From the NCBI RefSeq assembly GCF_900182905.1, contig NZ_FXUF01000001.1, positions 372,001 through 436,000 of the forward strand: a stretch of DNA of 64,000 bases, given 5' to 3'. Positions 17,011 through 25,447 of the stretch are shown piece by piece. Origin of the DNA: Anoxynatronum buryatiense. GTDB taxonomy: Bacteria; Bacillota; Clostridia; Peptostreptococcales; Tindalliaceae. Each line of letters begins with the position of its first letter. The stretch's first letter is position 1. Position numbers and translations under genes: made by a program. The notes under the pieces are model-generated. The model was not told where the DNA came from. It worked only from the letters and a program-made list of their open reading frames with translations, and made no database searches.

Positions 17011-17719
17011 AGACGGTACCCTTATCCCTTTTCAAGAGTTTTGGCATTCTATTTATGCCGATTTTTTTCACAGCCTTCAGTATGAATGGCTGATTCCCGA
17101 TGAGGTTGTCTCAGATCTGAAAACAGTATCTGGGTTTAATGAAACTCATTTTGAAAAAGAAAGCCTTCTTCAGCATGCTTCCACCCGTCAACTGCTACGG
17201 CTGTGGGAAACCAGACTGGCATTGCATTGTCGCCCCGACGGCACTCGGTGCTCATATGAGAAGCTGTCTGATTTGCTGTCTTACCATAGCACGTGGCCAC
17301 ATCGCCCCATCAGTCCACTCCCCGGTGTCGTCAGCACTCTATATGCCCTCGAAAAATCAGGCATACGACTTGGCATTGCCACCGCTGACACTCTCAGTTC
17401 AACCCGTTTCACCCTCTCTCAGGCTGGGTTGCTGTCTTCTTTCCATTTTATTGGTGCCGATGACACTGTGTCTGCCGGAAAACCCAGCCCGGAAATTGCC
17501 CGTGCCTTTTTTCACCAGGAAGGTTTGCATCCCCGGGAAGTGGTGGTAGTGGGCGACAGTCTTTCAGATCTTGCCTTTGCCATGCAAGCCGGCACCCAGT
17601 TCATTGGGTTGGATACTCCCTATAATGACAGTGATGGTTTTCGCAAGGCAGGTGCTTTAACCGTCAAGCGCTTTGATGACATTTTGCCGTTGATCATAAC
17701 ATGGGGGATGGTATCATGA
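16985..17719 (+). CDS. HAD-superfamily phosphatase, Gph-like
   Basis: Cytoplasmic phosphatase, 244 aa from GTG 16985 (AAGGAG 10 nt upstream, inside the end of the PHP gene). HAD motifs: DKDGTL (residues 8-13, nucleophile and acid/base aspartates), Thr in GIATADT, Lys in SAGKPSPE and the GDSLSDLAFA acidic motif. A helical C1 cap lies between motifs I and II, as in phosphoglycolate phosphatases. Downstream of a PHP diesterase it would remove the remaining phosphate from a monoester; the exact substrate is unknown. Confidence 0.88.
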   Translation: MIKGVLFDKDGTLIPFQEFWHSIYADFFHSLQYEWLIPDEVVSDLKTVSGFNETHFEKESLLQHASTRQLLRLWETRLALHCRPDGTRCSYEKLSDLLSYHSTWPHRPISPLPGVVSTLYALEKSGIRLGIATADTLSSTRFTLSQAGLLSSFHFIGADDTVSAGKPSPEIARAFFHQEGLHPREVVVVGDSLSDLAFAMQAGTQFIGLDTPYNDSDGFRKAGALTVKRFDDILPLIITWGMVS

Positions 17720-17925
17720 ACCTGGACAGAAGCTGCCAACTTGTCGGGTGGGTTTTGTTTATTATTTGCAGCATTTTTTACCTCATTTCCGGTATTCACT
17801 CCCAGGATAGCCTGGTGATCTGGGGCAGCCTGCTGTTTTTGATTGCTTGTCTGGTCTTCATGTTTCCACTGATGGTTTATCTGATTTCTTCTTTTCACAG
17901 TAAAAAGGATTCTTCCAATGGCTGA
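17716..17925 (+). CDS. small two-helix membrane protein
   Basis: A 69-aa hydrophobic protein starting MNLDRSCQLVGW at an ATG that overlaps the HAD stop (ATGA). Two predicted membrane helices (about residues 9-28 and 36-58) and a short Lys/Ser-rich tail. No family recognised. The tight coupling to the phosphatase suggests a real gene and the end of the operon. Confidence 0.65.
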   Translation: MNLDRSCQLVGWVLFIICSIFYLISGIHSQDSLVIWGSLLFLIACLVFMFPLMVYLISSFHSKKDSSNG

Positions 17926-18023
17926 AGTGTCTTCCATCAGAGAATCCCTGTTTGACCTTTTTTTGTAATACTGCTTCTTACTTCCCTTTTTCTGCTAAAC
18001 AACACCATTTAGACGTTCTTTCG

Positions 18024-18821
18024 TTATTTAGTCCAAAACAGTTCGCCCACGGTCACATCGGTTATTTCTGTCACCACATTATCAACTGCCTGTGTTTGCA
18101 GAAAATCAGCGATCTTCTTATGCTGCTCTTTTGTTAAAGAGTGGCTCATCAGCAATCTTTTGGTGTAATGATCAATGGCTTCCTCCAAACTCATGGACTG
18201 TTCCCACCGGCGGTCAAAATGGTTTCGGGTAAAAGAATATCCCTGCTGCTGAAGCACATGATCTGTATAGTCAATTTTATTGGTGTAGGGGGCAGGAAAC
18301 CCGTCGTATGGTCCTGAATCCACTTGAAGATGCCTGTGCAGCGCATCTCCCAGACTGTCATTCCTTCTGACGAAGGCACTGAGATAGCAGGCTTTACGAC
18401 TGGCTTTCATGAGTTTATCCAGGGTTTCCGCATTGTGAACACCCGGAGACATGGATGCCATCACTAAATCAAAGGCACCTTCCCATTGGTGAGTTTCCAG
18501 GTTTGTTTCACGCCAGTCCATTTCCAGCAACGTGAGATTCTTAACGCCTGCCATTGCTGCCCGTTCTTTGCAAAACGCGAGCATTTGAGAAGAAACATCC
18601 AGTGCTGTGACCCACCAAGTGCGTTCTGCCAATGGCACCGCATAAGTGCCGGGTCCACAGCCAATGTCCAGCACCTGACTTTCACTGTTGATCAGTCCCC
18701 CTGCTTCCAAACGGCTCACCAACGCTTCCCGTTCTGCTGAACGTTCTGCTGCTTTTTGGTCAAAGTGATGTGCCCGACTGTTCCAGAAGGACTGACTGGC
18801 TTTTTGCTGTTCTGTGTTCAT
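18024..18821 (-). CDS. class I SAM-dependent methyltransferase
   Basis: A 265-aa methyltransferase with the Rossmann SAM-binding motif LDIGCGPGTYAVPLAE (about residues 51-66), motif II TALDVSSQM and a motif near LLEMDW. The N-terminal FWNSRAHHFDQK is typical of the Methyltransf_11/25 group. It is the last gene after the cobalamin-riboswitch-controlled transporter genes on the same strand, 91 nt after the permease stop, so it may be co-transcribed. The methyl acceptor is not apparent. Confidence 0.85.
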   Translation of the reverse strand: MNTEQQKASQSFWNSRAHHFDQKAAERSAEREALVSRLEAGGLINSESQVLDIGCGPGTYAVPLAERTWWVTALDVSSQMLAFCKERAAMAGVKNLTLLEMDWRETNLETHQWEGAFDLVMASMSPGVHNAETLDKLMKASRKACYLSAFVRRNDSLGDALHRHLQVDSGPYDGFPAPYTNKIDYTDHVLQQQGYSFTRNHFDRRWEQSMSLEEAIDHYTKRLLMSHSLTKEQHKKIADFLQTQAVDNVVTEITDVTVGELFWTK

Positions 18822-18912
18822 TGTGTTTCCTCCATTCGTTGTTCATCTGATTGCACCTCTGGCTTACTTTTGCGTATGATTTGTTTCCGATTCTGAGGTG
18901 CCGGGGAGTCTG

Positions 18913-19776
18913 TCACCTGGAGCGCATTCGTGGGTCTGCCAGGGTTTCCAGATCACGCCCTACCAGTGCCAGGCTGGTAACCAGAAGGGTGAGAAAGAGC
19001 CAGGGGTAAAAGAGCCACCATTGCCAGTATGGGGTGAGATAGATGCCCCTGAAATTGACAGCATGGTTGATGATCAGTCCCCAGCTACGGGAAGTCGGAT
19101 CTCCCAGCCCCAAAAAGGCCAGGGATGCCTCTGCCACAATGGCTCGTCCTGAAAGACGGATCATGCTGATCAGCAGCAACGGCATCATTTCCGGAATCAA
19201 ATGCCGCCCCAGCATGTGCAATAATCCGGCGCCATGATGGGCTGCCATGCGAATATAAGGCTGTTCTTTAAGACTCAGAGTGGTACCCCTCAGGGTACGG
19301 GCCGGTGCCGCCCAGGAAAAAAGGGACAAGACCAGCACCATTTGTTTCATGCCCGCGCCAAAGAAAGCGGCCAGTACAATCATGGCAGGCAACCGGGGAA
19401 TGGCCATGAGGATGTCCACCATCCTCATCAGCAGCCGGTCTATCCAGCCGCCGTACCAACCGGCAATGATTCCGGCTACGCCGCCACCCAGCCCTGCCAG
19501 CAAGGCAGTTCCCATACCAATCAGCAGGCTGGTGCGGGCTCCGTAGAGAATCATGGCCCATACATCAAGACCCAGTTGGTCTGTTCCCATCCAGTGGTCC
19601 TGGCTGGGAGGGGACAAAGCAGGGCCGGCAGAACGATAAGGTGAATGGGTGGCAATCCAGGGAGCTGCCACAGCCATGAACACCAGCAGGCAGAATACCA
19701 GTAAGGCAAGCTTCCCCGGCAGGGTGAACCAGCGAATCGCATTATTGATGGATGTCCATCTCAACTGCCATCTCAT
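18913..19776 (-). CDS. ABC permease, NikC/DppC type
   Basis: Membrane permease, 287 aa, of the peptide/nickel class. The ATG at 19776 forms an ATGA overlap with the preceding permease stop, so it is chosen over the ATG at 19845. Family signatures: HWMGTDQLGLDVWAMILYGA near residue 60 and AEASLAFLGLGDPTSRSWG near residue 220. About six helices. Partner of the permease at 19773-20777 in a transporter whose operon begins with a cobalamin riboswitch, pointing to cobalt, nickel or a corrinoid-related ligand. Confidence 0.9.
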   Translation of the reverse strand: MRWQLRWTSINNAIRWFTLPGKLALLVFCLLVFMAVAAPWIATHSPYRSAGPALSPPSQDHWMGTDQLGLDVWAMILYGARTSLLIGMGTALLAGLGGGVAGIIAGWYGGWIDRLLMRMVDILMAIPRLPAMIVLAAFFGAGMKQMVLVLSLFSWAAPARTLRGTTLSLKEQPYIRMAAHHGAGLLHMLGRHLIPEMMPLLLISMIRLSGRAIVAEASLAFLGLGDPTSRSWGLIINHAVNFRGIYLTPYWQWWLFYPWLFLTLLVTSLALVGRDLETLADPRMRSR

Positions 19777-20777
19777 GATACCCCACCTTTCTGCCGCCTG
19801 GCATGGTTTTTCTTCAGCCGGGGATCCACCTGCTGATAAAGCCAATCAGCCAACCAGTTGGCAGAAAGTACTCCCAGGGTCATCACCAGAAAAACCCCTT
19901 GCAGGAGAGGAAAATCCCGGGCTGTGACGGCGCGGCTCATCAGTGTTCCAAGACCAGGGTACTGAAAGACATTCTCAGCCAGAACTGCCCCGCCCATCAA
20001 CGTCCCCAGCTGCATGGCCACCCGGGTCACCAGGGGAATCATGGCATTTCGCAAAGCATGGTGGACCATCAGGATACGGTGCCGCAGCCCTTTGGCTTTA
20101 GCCGTACGAATATAGTCTTTTGTCAGAACGGTACGCAGGCTGTTGCGTACCAGCAGGTAGATCCCTCCCGTCCGGGTCAGGCCCAGGGTCAAAATGGGGA
20201 GAACCGCGTGACGTCCGATATCACCCATCTGCTGCCACCAGTTTTCGTACACCATAAAGTGGGTTTTCGCTCCCGACAAAGGAAACCAGTTTTTTCCCGC
20301 TGCCAGAGTGACCAGCAATGCCAGCCCCACCAAAAAGGCTGGAATTTCTGAAATCACCATAAAACCGGTATAAAAGAGGCTGTCTTGCCATCGACTGCCC
20401 TTCCATGCAGACCAGGCTCCCAGCAGTGTACCTGCCGCCAGACTCAAAAGAAGGGCGCCTGTTGTAATCAGCAGGGTCCAGGGTAAGCGGCGGAGGATCA
20501 TTTCGCTGACGGGCTGTTTAAAGGCATAGCTGTAACCCAGATCCCCTTTGATCATTCCCCACCAATAATGCCCATATTGGCGAATCAATGGCTCATCCAG
20601 TCCATAATAATGCCGGTAGTAGTCTGCCTGTTCTCTGGTGTAAGTGGTAAAAACGTCGCCGCTTTCACCACTCATATGTAAAAAGGGATCTCCGGGCATC
20701 AGCCGGGGCAGGGCAAAGTTTAAGGTCAGAATGACCCAGAGGGTCAGTAACCGTCCGACAGTTTTCCTTTTATCCAT
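19773..20777 (-). CDS. ABC permease, NikB/DppB type
   Basis: Membrane permease, 334 aa. Typical DppB/NikB features: MPGDPFLHMSG near residue 27, YGLDEPLIRQYGHY, GDLGYSYAFKQPV, and the C-terminal ENVFQYPGLGTLMSRAV. It couples to the next permease through an ATGA overlap. The ATPase gene ends 40 nt upstream of its start. Confidence 0.9.
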   Translation of the reverse strand: MDKRKTVGRLLTLWVILTLNFALPRLMPGDPFLHMSGESGDVFTTYTREQADYYRHYYGLDEPLIRQYGHYWWGMIKGDLGYSYAFKQPVSEMILRRLPWTLLITTGALLLSLAAGTLLGAWSAWKGSRWQDSLFYTGFMVISEIPAFLVGLALLVTLAAGKNWFPLSGAKTHFMVYENWWQQMGDIGRHAVLPILTLGLTRTGGIYLLVRNSLRTVLTKDYIRTAKAKGLRHRILMVHHALRNAMIPLVTRVAMQLGTLMGGAVLAENVFQYPGLGTLMSRAVTARDFPLLQGVFLVMTLGVLSANWLADWLYQQVDPRLKKNHARRQKGGVS

Positions 20778-20817
20778 GAGACAGCCCCGCTTCCATCATC
20801 CCTTGCACAGCCTGAAG

Positions 20818-22518
20818 TTAGCTTTCTACAAGCACCTCGTGGGCAGTCCCTTCCTCCACCAGATTTCCCTGACTCAACACCCATATTCGGTCAGCACATT
20901 TACGGGCTAAATTCAGGTCATGAGTCACCAGCAGCAAGGTGAATCCCTGGCTGTTTTGAAGTCCTTTCAAGAGTCGCAACATATTTGCCTGGGTGGAGAC
21001 ATCCAGCATGGCAGTGATTTCGTCTGCGATGAGCACCCGGGGACGCATGACCAGACTTCGGGCGATGGCTACCCGCTGGCACTGACCACCGCTGAGAGAG
21101 CTGCAATACCGGTTCAGAAAGGATTCATCTGCTCTTAATCCAAGGGCCTTCATGGCATCAACAAGACGTTTCTCCTGAGTATCTCGAGAGCCGATACCAT
21201 TGATTTTCAAAGGCTCCAGCACGGCTTGACGCACGGTAAGTCGGTGGCTCAACGCGCTGAAGGGATCCTGAAGCACCAGTTGAATGCCCTGCTCCCGCCT
21301 TGCGGCTTCCCGACCCTTCAGCGGTTCTCCCTGAAAAATAATCTCCCCGTTGTCAGCAGAAATCCACCCGGCCAGCAGCCCTGCCAGGGTGGATTTTCCT
21401 GACCCGGAGGGCCCCACCAAAGCAGTGGTTTCACCATGACGCAGGTAAAGGCTGGTGGGGTGCAGCGCATCTATTTTCCGGCTCCCCATTTGATAGCTTT
21501 TGGATAATTGACGGCCCACCAGTACTTTTTGCAAACCACCCTGATGACATGCCACCAGATGTTGTTCCTCAATCATCTGCAGCATTGGTGGTTTTTCCCT
21601 GCAAGAGATACGGGACTGGGTACAGCGTTTAAAAAAGAGACATCCGGAGTGGTCAGATCCATAGACTTCATCTGATACGCCTGCCTCACCGCAGGAATCT
21701 GTTACTTCTTTTTCCACCCGCTCAGGAATCCCCCACAAGTCCTTGTAGGGAAACAAATCAGTGGCGGCGTTGAACAATCCGGCGGTATAGGGGTGGGACG
21801 GCGACCGAAACAAGCTGGCCGTCGGCGCCTGTTCCACCCCGCGCCCCCCGTAAAGTATCAGCGTTTGATCTGTCATCTGCCGAATGACAGTCAGATCATG
21901 GGAGATCAACATCATGGCAAATCCCAGAGACTGCTGCAGTTCCTGAAGGGTGTTCAAATACGCCTGGTGTGAAAGGCTGTCAAGAGAGCTGGTGGGTTCA
22001 TCCAGCACCAGCCATTTCGGCTCACAGGCCAGTGCCATGGCCAACAGCACCCGCTGGCGCATGCCACCGGAAAGCTGGTGAGGATAGGCAGATTCCCAGT
22101 GGGTTTCCAATCCTACAAGAGACAGTAACCGGCGTGCTTCCGCTGCTACTTCCCGGGAAGATATTCCCTGACTTTCCCGAAGGGGCTCAGTCACTTGACG
22201 CCCCACAGGCATCACAGGGTTCAAGACTTCAAGGGCATTCTGAAATACCAGGGCCATTTCACGCCAACGCCATCTTTTTAGCTCATTGGAAGAAAAATTG
22301 TTCAGATCTCCCCATGCCGTTTGAATCTTTCCGGTTACTTGGTGAGGCGGTTCAATGAGCCCCAAAAGGCTCAATGCCAGTGAGGTTTTGCCACTGCCAG
22401 ACTCCCCGGCAACGCCCCAGTTTTCATGAGGCCCCAGCGAAAGGGTCAGGTGATCCAGCGCCGTCACCTGACCGGTTGGCGTGTTATACTGAATGCTCAG
22501 TTCCTGTATGTGTATCAT
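20818..22518 (-). CDS. fused double ABC ATPase, NikD-NikE/DppD-DppF type
   Basis: One 566-aa polypeptide carries both ATPase domains of a peptide/nickel transporter. First domain: Walker A GESGSGKT, signature LSGGMRQRV, Walker B LVLDEPTSSLD, then the oligopeptide C-terminal region with cysteines in CLFFKRCTQSRISC. Second domain: Walker A GPSGSGKS, signature LSGGQCQRVAIAR, Walker B LIADEITAMLD. ATG 22518 follows a GAGG-type site; the frame is open 39 nt further upstream without ribosome binding. The usual arrangement is two separate genes; fused forms are known but less common. Confidence 0.9.
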   Translation of the reverse strand: MIHIQELSIQYNTPTGQVTALDHLTLSLGPHENWGVAGESGSGKTSLALSLLGLIEPPHQVTGKIQTAWGDLNNFSSNELKRWRWREMALVFQNALEVLNPVMPVGRQVTEPLRESQGISSREVAAEARRLLSLVGLETHWESAYPHQLSGGMRQRVLLAMALACEPKWLVLDEPTSSLDSLSHQAYLNTLQELQQSLGFAMMLISHDLTVIRQMTDQTLILYGGRGVEQAPTASLFRSPSHPYTAGLFNAATDLFPYKDLWGIPERVEKEVTDSCGEAGVSDEVYGSDHSGCLFFKRCTQSRISCREKPPMLQMIEEQHLVACHQGGLQKVLVGRQLSKSYQMGSRKIDALHPTSLYLRHGETTALVGPSGSGKSTLAGLLAGWISADNGEIIFQGEPLKGREAARREQGIQLVLQDPFSALSHRLTVRQAVLEPLKINGIGSRDTQEKRLVDAMKALGLRADESFLNRYCSSLSGGQCQRVAIARSLVMRPRVLIADEITAMLDVSTQANMLRLLKGLQNSQGFTLLLVTHDLNLARKCADRIWVLSQGNLVEEGTAHEVLVES

Positions 22519-22566
22519 GAGAGACCACCTCGCTTCCAAGTACCCTTCTTTAAACAAAATTTCACT

Positions 22567-24225
22567 TTATCGATTTAAGAAAGAAAGCTTGTTGTGCGTC
22601 ACTTCGTGATGGTCAAAGATATGCATCCAACCATCATAGATATCCCGGCGATAGACGGTGCTGCCGGTATTGAAATAGAGGGGAATTTCAGGCACATCTT
22701 CTGCCAGCGCTTCCTGAATCGCCATGATGCTTGCTTTTCGTTCCTGCTCATCCATTATGGTGATTTGCCGGTTCAATTCAGCCGTCAGCCACTCATTCTC
22801 ATAGCCAGGAACACCATCCGACCAGTCAAAAGCAGCTGGTGCAAAACGATCCCTCAGATAGTCTGCATCTCTGGCCCAGCCTCCATGTCCTGTAAGACCG
22901 ATTTCATAGGCTCCTTCCGCCAACCGCTGATCCCGGGTATTACTATCCACTGACTGAATGACAACAGTGATTCCCACGGCTTCCAGATGCTCCCGAATCA
23001 GCTCTCCCATGCGCACTTCCTGGTTTTGTCCTGTCAAAAGAGTAAAGGAAAGTTCCCCTGGTTCATACCCGGCAGATGCCAACAACGCTTTGGCAGTTTC
23101 CGCATCGGGCGCATAGGGATTCAGGTTCGGATGGTACCACCGGTGATCGGGTGGGAGAATCCCCATACTGCCGGGAAGGGCAGCTCCTCTGGCAATTTTA
23201 TCCACCAGATCTTGTCGGTCAATGGCATAAGCCAAAGCCTGACGTACTTCACGCTGCTGCAGCTCAGGGCGTTGCTGCAGATTCATGCGCAGCCGGTAGC
23301 CCCATACGCCTGGCACATCAATCAGGCCATAGACCGACTCGTCTGAAAAGCGCTGGATGACATCCACCGGTATACTCGCCAAATGAATGTCCCCATTTTC
23401 CAAGGCGAGAACTTCATCACTCACAGGCACAAACTCAATGACATCCACTGCCTGAGACGGTCCCCAGAAATCATAAAACGCTTCCAGCCGATAGGTGCCG
23501 TGCTCTGCGTCATAGTGGGTCAGCTGATAGGGACCCGTCCCAATAACACCTTCGCTGCCGGTAAGGCTTTCAGGGTCTGTCACACCTTCCCAGATGTGCC
23601 GGGGAATGATCTGCAGCGCTGTCAGTTCTTCTGTATAGTTGGCATAAGCTTCTCTTAGGTAAATCTCCAGGGAGTGGTCATCCACCTTTCGGACATCTTC
23701 TACAAAGGCATCATCTGTCAGTAAGCCTCCATAGCCCACAGGGGGAAATGCCTTGCTGTATGCCAATGTAAACAGCACATCATCTGCGGTGAAAGGGGTG
23801 CCATCATGCCAAATCACGTTTTCCTGCAAATACAGCGTCAGCAAAAGGCCATCCTCACTGATTTCCCAGTCTCTGGCCAGCCATGGAACAAATCCATTTT
23901 CATCTTTTTCCACCAATCGATCAAAAATTAGATTTACCTTGTAGCGCCCAGGCCCTCTGGAATGGGTGGTATAGGGCTGGGGATATCCGTAATCTCCCCC
24001 TGAAAGACGCACAACCACCGGCTCATCAGATGCTTCATCACCTGGATGGTTCTCTTCATCGGTAACTTCCATCACTCTGTCAGATTCTGCCTGTGGGGTT
24101 GCAGGAGATGCGCTGTTACTGCATCCTGTTAATATCAACATCATTACCATTAATCCCATCACTGCCAAACCGGCGGTAACGCGCATCTGCTGTTGAAGAA
24201 CACGCTTCTTTTTAATGAACTGCAT
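22567..24225 (-). CDS. ABC substrate-binding lipoprotein, NikA/DppA family
   Basis: A 552-aa extracellular receptor of solute-binding family 5. ATG 24225 has AAGGAGGAG just before it; the open frame extends to 24351 without support. Lipobox LILTGC (Cys about 34). Motifs: GRYKVNLIFDRLVEKDE, WEISEDGLLLTLYLQENV, WHDGTPFTADDVLFTLAYS and RQALAYAIDRQDLVDKIA. The ligand cannot be read off, but it is expressed with a cobalamin adenosyltransferase behind a cobalamin riboswitch, so cobalt, nickel or a corrinoid precursor is the natural guess. Confidence 0.88.
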   Translation of the reverse strand: MQFIKKKRVLQQQMRVTAGLAVMGLMVMMLILTGCSNSASPATPQAESDRVMEVTDEENHPGDEASDEPVVVRLSGGDYGYPQPYTTHSRGPGRYKVNLIFDRLVEKDENGFVPWLARDWEISEDGLLLTLYLQENVIWHDGTPFTADDVLFTLAYSKAFPPVGYGGLLTDDAFVEDVRKVDDHSLEIYLREAYANYTEELTALQIIPRHIWEGVTDPESLTGSEGVIGTGPYQLTHYDAEHGTYRLEAFYDFWGPSQAVDVIEFVPVSDEVLALENGDIHLASIPVDVIQRFSDESVYGLIDVPGVWGYRLRMNLQQRPELQQREVRQALAYAIDRQDLVDKIARGAALPGSMGILPPDHRWYHPNLNPYAPDAETAKALLASAGYEPGELSFTLLTGQNQEVRMGELIREHLEAVGITVVIQSVDSNTRDQRLAEGAYEIGLTGHGGWARDADYLRDRFAPAAFDWSDGVPGYENEWLTAELNRQITIMDEQERKASIMAIQEALAEDVPEIPLYFNTGSTVYRRDIYDGWMHIFDHHEVTHNKLSFLNR

Positions 24226-24363
24226 CCATTCTCCTCCTTTAGTTGTCAACGATTTCTTTTCGCTTCGCTGAAGATCTGATGACTGCTGGCTGATGACAGC
24301 TGACATGCCACGTGTTGATTGAATGCTTATTGAGAATTTCCGCAGCATCATTTTTTTATGCCT

Positions 24364-24906
24364 TCAATGATTCGCTGCCGTGTCATGCAGGCTGTTGGTT
24401 TCATTCATGTCCATATAAAGCGCCAGTGCAAATAACGTGTCTGATAATCGATTCACATAGGTGAGCACCAGATCACTGACTTCTTCTTCCCGGGTAAGCC
24501 ACAGAATACGCCTTTCCAACCGCCTGCAAACAGTGCGGGCCACATGGAGATGCGCTCCGGGCAACGTTTCTCCTGGAATAACGAAACGGTGAATGTCTGG
24601 CACCCGACTCATGAACACGTCAATGATTCTCTCCTGCCTCCATATATGTTCCTGTGTCACCACCGCTTTCAATTTTTCTGGGTTTCGGGTTGCCAGTTCC
24701 CCCCCCACCACAAACAGTTCCAACTGAATGTCTGTCAGTACTCTGACAACCTCTTCATTCTCTATGCTTTCTCTGGCAACACTGATGAAGCTGTTTAACT
24801 CATCCACTGTTCCGTAGCATTCCACACGGCTTTCGTCTTTAAAGATGGGGTCGCCATTCCACAGGCTTGTTTCGCCGTTGTCTCCTTTACGCGTGTATAT
24901 TTTCAT
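24364..24906 (-). CDS. PduO-type cob(I)alamin adenosyltransferase
   Basis: Transfers the adenosyl group of ATP to cob(I)alamin to make coenzyme B12. 180 aa from ATG 24906 (GGAGG 8 nt upstream). The N-terminal KIYTRKGDNGETSL has the ATP-binding KGDxGxT motif of PduO/MMAB proteins; ECYGTVDELNSFI and FVIPGET plus RRLERR are conserved family stretches. First gene after the cobalamin riboswitch and its terminator. The nearby CbiMQO cobalt transporter fits a local cobalt/B12 theme. Confidence 0.92.
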   Translation of the reverse strand: MKIYTRKGDNGETSLWNGDPIFKDESRVECYGTVDELNSFISVARESIENEEVVRVLTDIQLELFVVGGELATRNPEKLKAVVTQEHIWRQERIIDVFMSRVPDIHRFVIPGETLPGAHLHVARTVCRRLERRILWLTREEEVSDLVLTYVNRLSDTLFALALYMDMNETNSLHDTAANH

Positions 24907-24939
24907 TTTCTGTGCCTCCATTCCATTTGCTGAACAACA

Positions 24940-24980
24940 CAAAAAAACCCATTTCCGCAAGTCATGAAAAAGGGTTTTGT
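24940..24980 (-). terminator. riboswitch-associated terminator before the adenosyltransferase
   Basis: On the minus strand an ACCC-TTTTTC stem pairs imperfectly with GGAAA-T-GGGT around a 9-nt loop and is followed by seven T. It lies between the cobalamin aptamer and the first gene, where a transcriptional OFF switch would place it. Confidence 0.65.
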
Positions 24981-25042
24981 GCCAACACAAAGCATCTCTT
25001 TGGCGTTCCCTCCTTTCCATCTTCCGTGGAAAATCTGGAGCA

Positions 25043-25210
25043 TTTCACGGCAGGTCTCCTGACTTTGCGTCATCGATGAAATATCTCCTTCCCATTGCCT
25101 GCAGGCAACAGTGGTTTTGATATTTCTCTCAGCATTACAGTGGCGGGACCGCGTGGGATTTTCACCCACTTCCCTTTTAGCCCGTCTGGTTGTTGACGGG
25201 CACCGTGAAA
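25043..25210 (-). promoter_or_regulatory. cobalamin (B12) riboswitch
   Basis: Minus-strand leader with a perfect P1 pairing: TTTCACGG (25203-25210) with CCGTGAAA (25043-25050). It contains the conserved cobalamin elements GGGAA-GTGG-TGAAAATCC, GTCCCGCCACTGTAA and the B12-box-like GTCAGGAGACCTGCC. A terminator lies downstream, so binding adenosylcobalamin should shut off the adenosyltransferase and transporter genes. Confidence 0.96.
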
Positions 25211-25229
25211 CAATCATTTAATTAAGTCG

Positions 25230-25258
25230 ATGGTACCACAGGCCTTCTCAAAAGTCAA
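25230..25258 (-). promoter_or_regulatory. promoter of the cobalamin-riboswitch operon
   Basis: Minus strand: -35 TTGACT (25253-25258), 17-nt spacer, -10 TACCAT (25230-25235), about 20 nt before riboswitch helix P1. Confidence 0.6.
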
Positions 25259-25270
25259 ATATGATAACGC

Positions 25271-25299
25271 TTCTCAATCTCGTTTAACTATGATATACT
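25271..25299 (+). promoter_or_regulatory. possible promoter of the TVP38-type gene
   Basis: -10 TATACT (25294-25299) with a weak -35 TTCTCA (25271-25276) at 17 nt. The leader to the ATG at 25448 is about 145 nt and holds small hairpins (for example GGTTT-CAGC-AAACC at 25307-25320) but no riboswitch class I recognise. Confidence 0.4.
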
Positions 25300-25447
25300 A
25301 AAAAGCGGTTTCAGCAAACCTCATTTGTCGTGAACGCACCGGCCTTCGGTAGATCTTTTGTCTGTTGCAATTTCCAGCTGAAGGTTGATGCATCGGAGAA
25401 GCATCTGTCCAATGATTGCCGGACTGGTTAAGAAAGGATGACAGTTA

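Noticed and set aside
17907-17967. Possible terminator after the small membrane protein gene
   Set aside because: GGATTCT/AGAATCC pair across a 27-nt loop and the T-run is 9 nt away from the stem; not a standard terminator.
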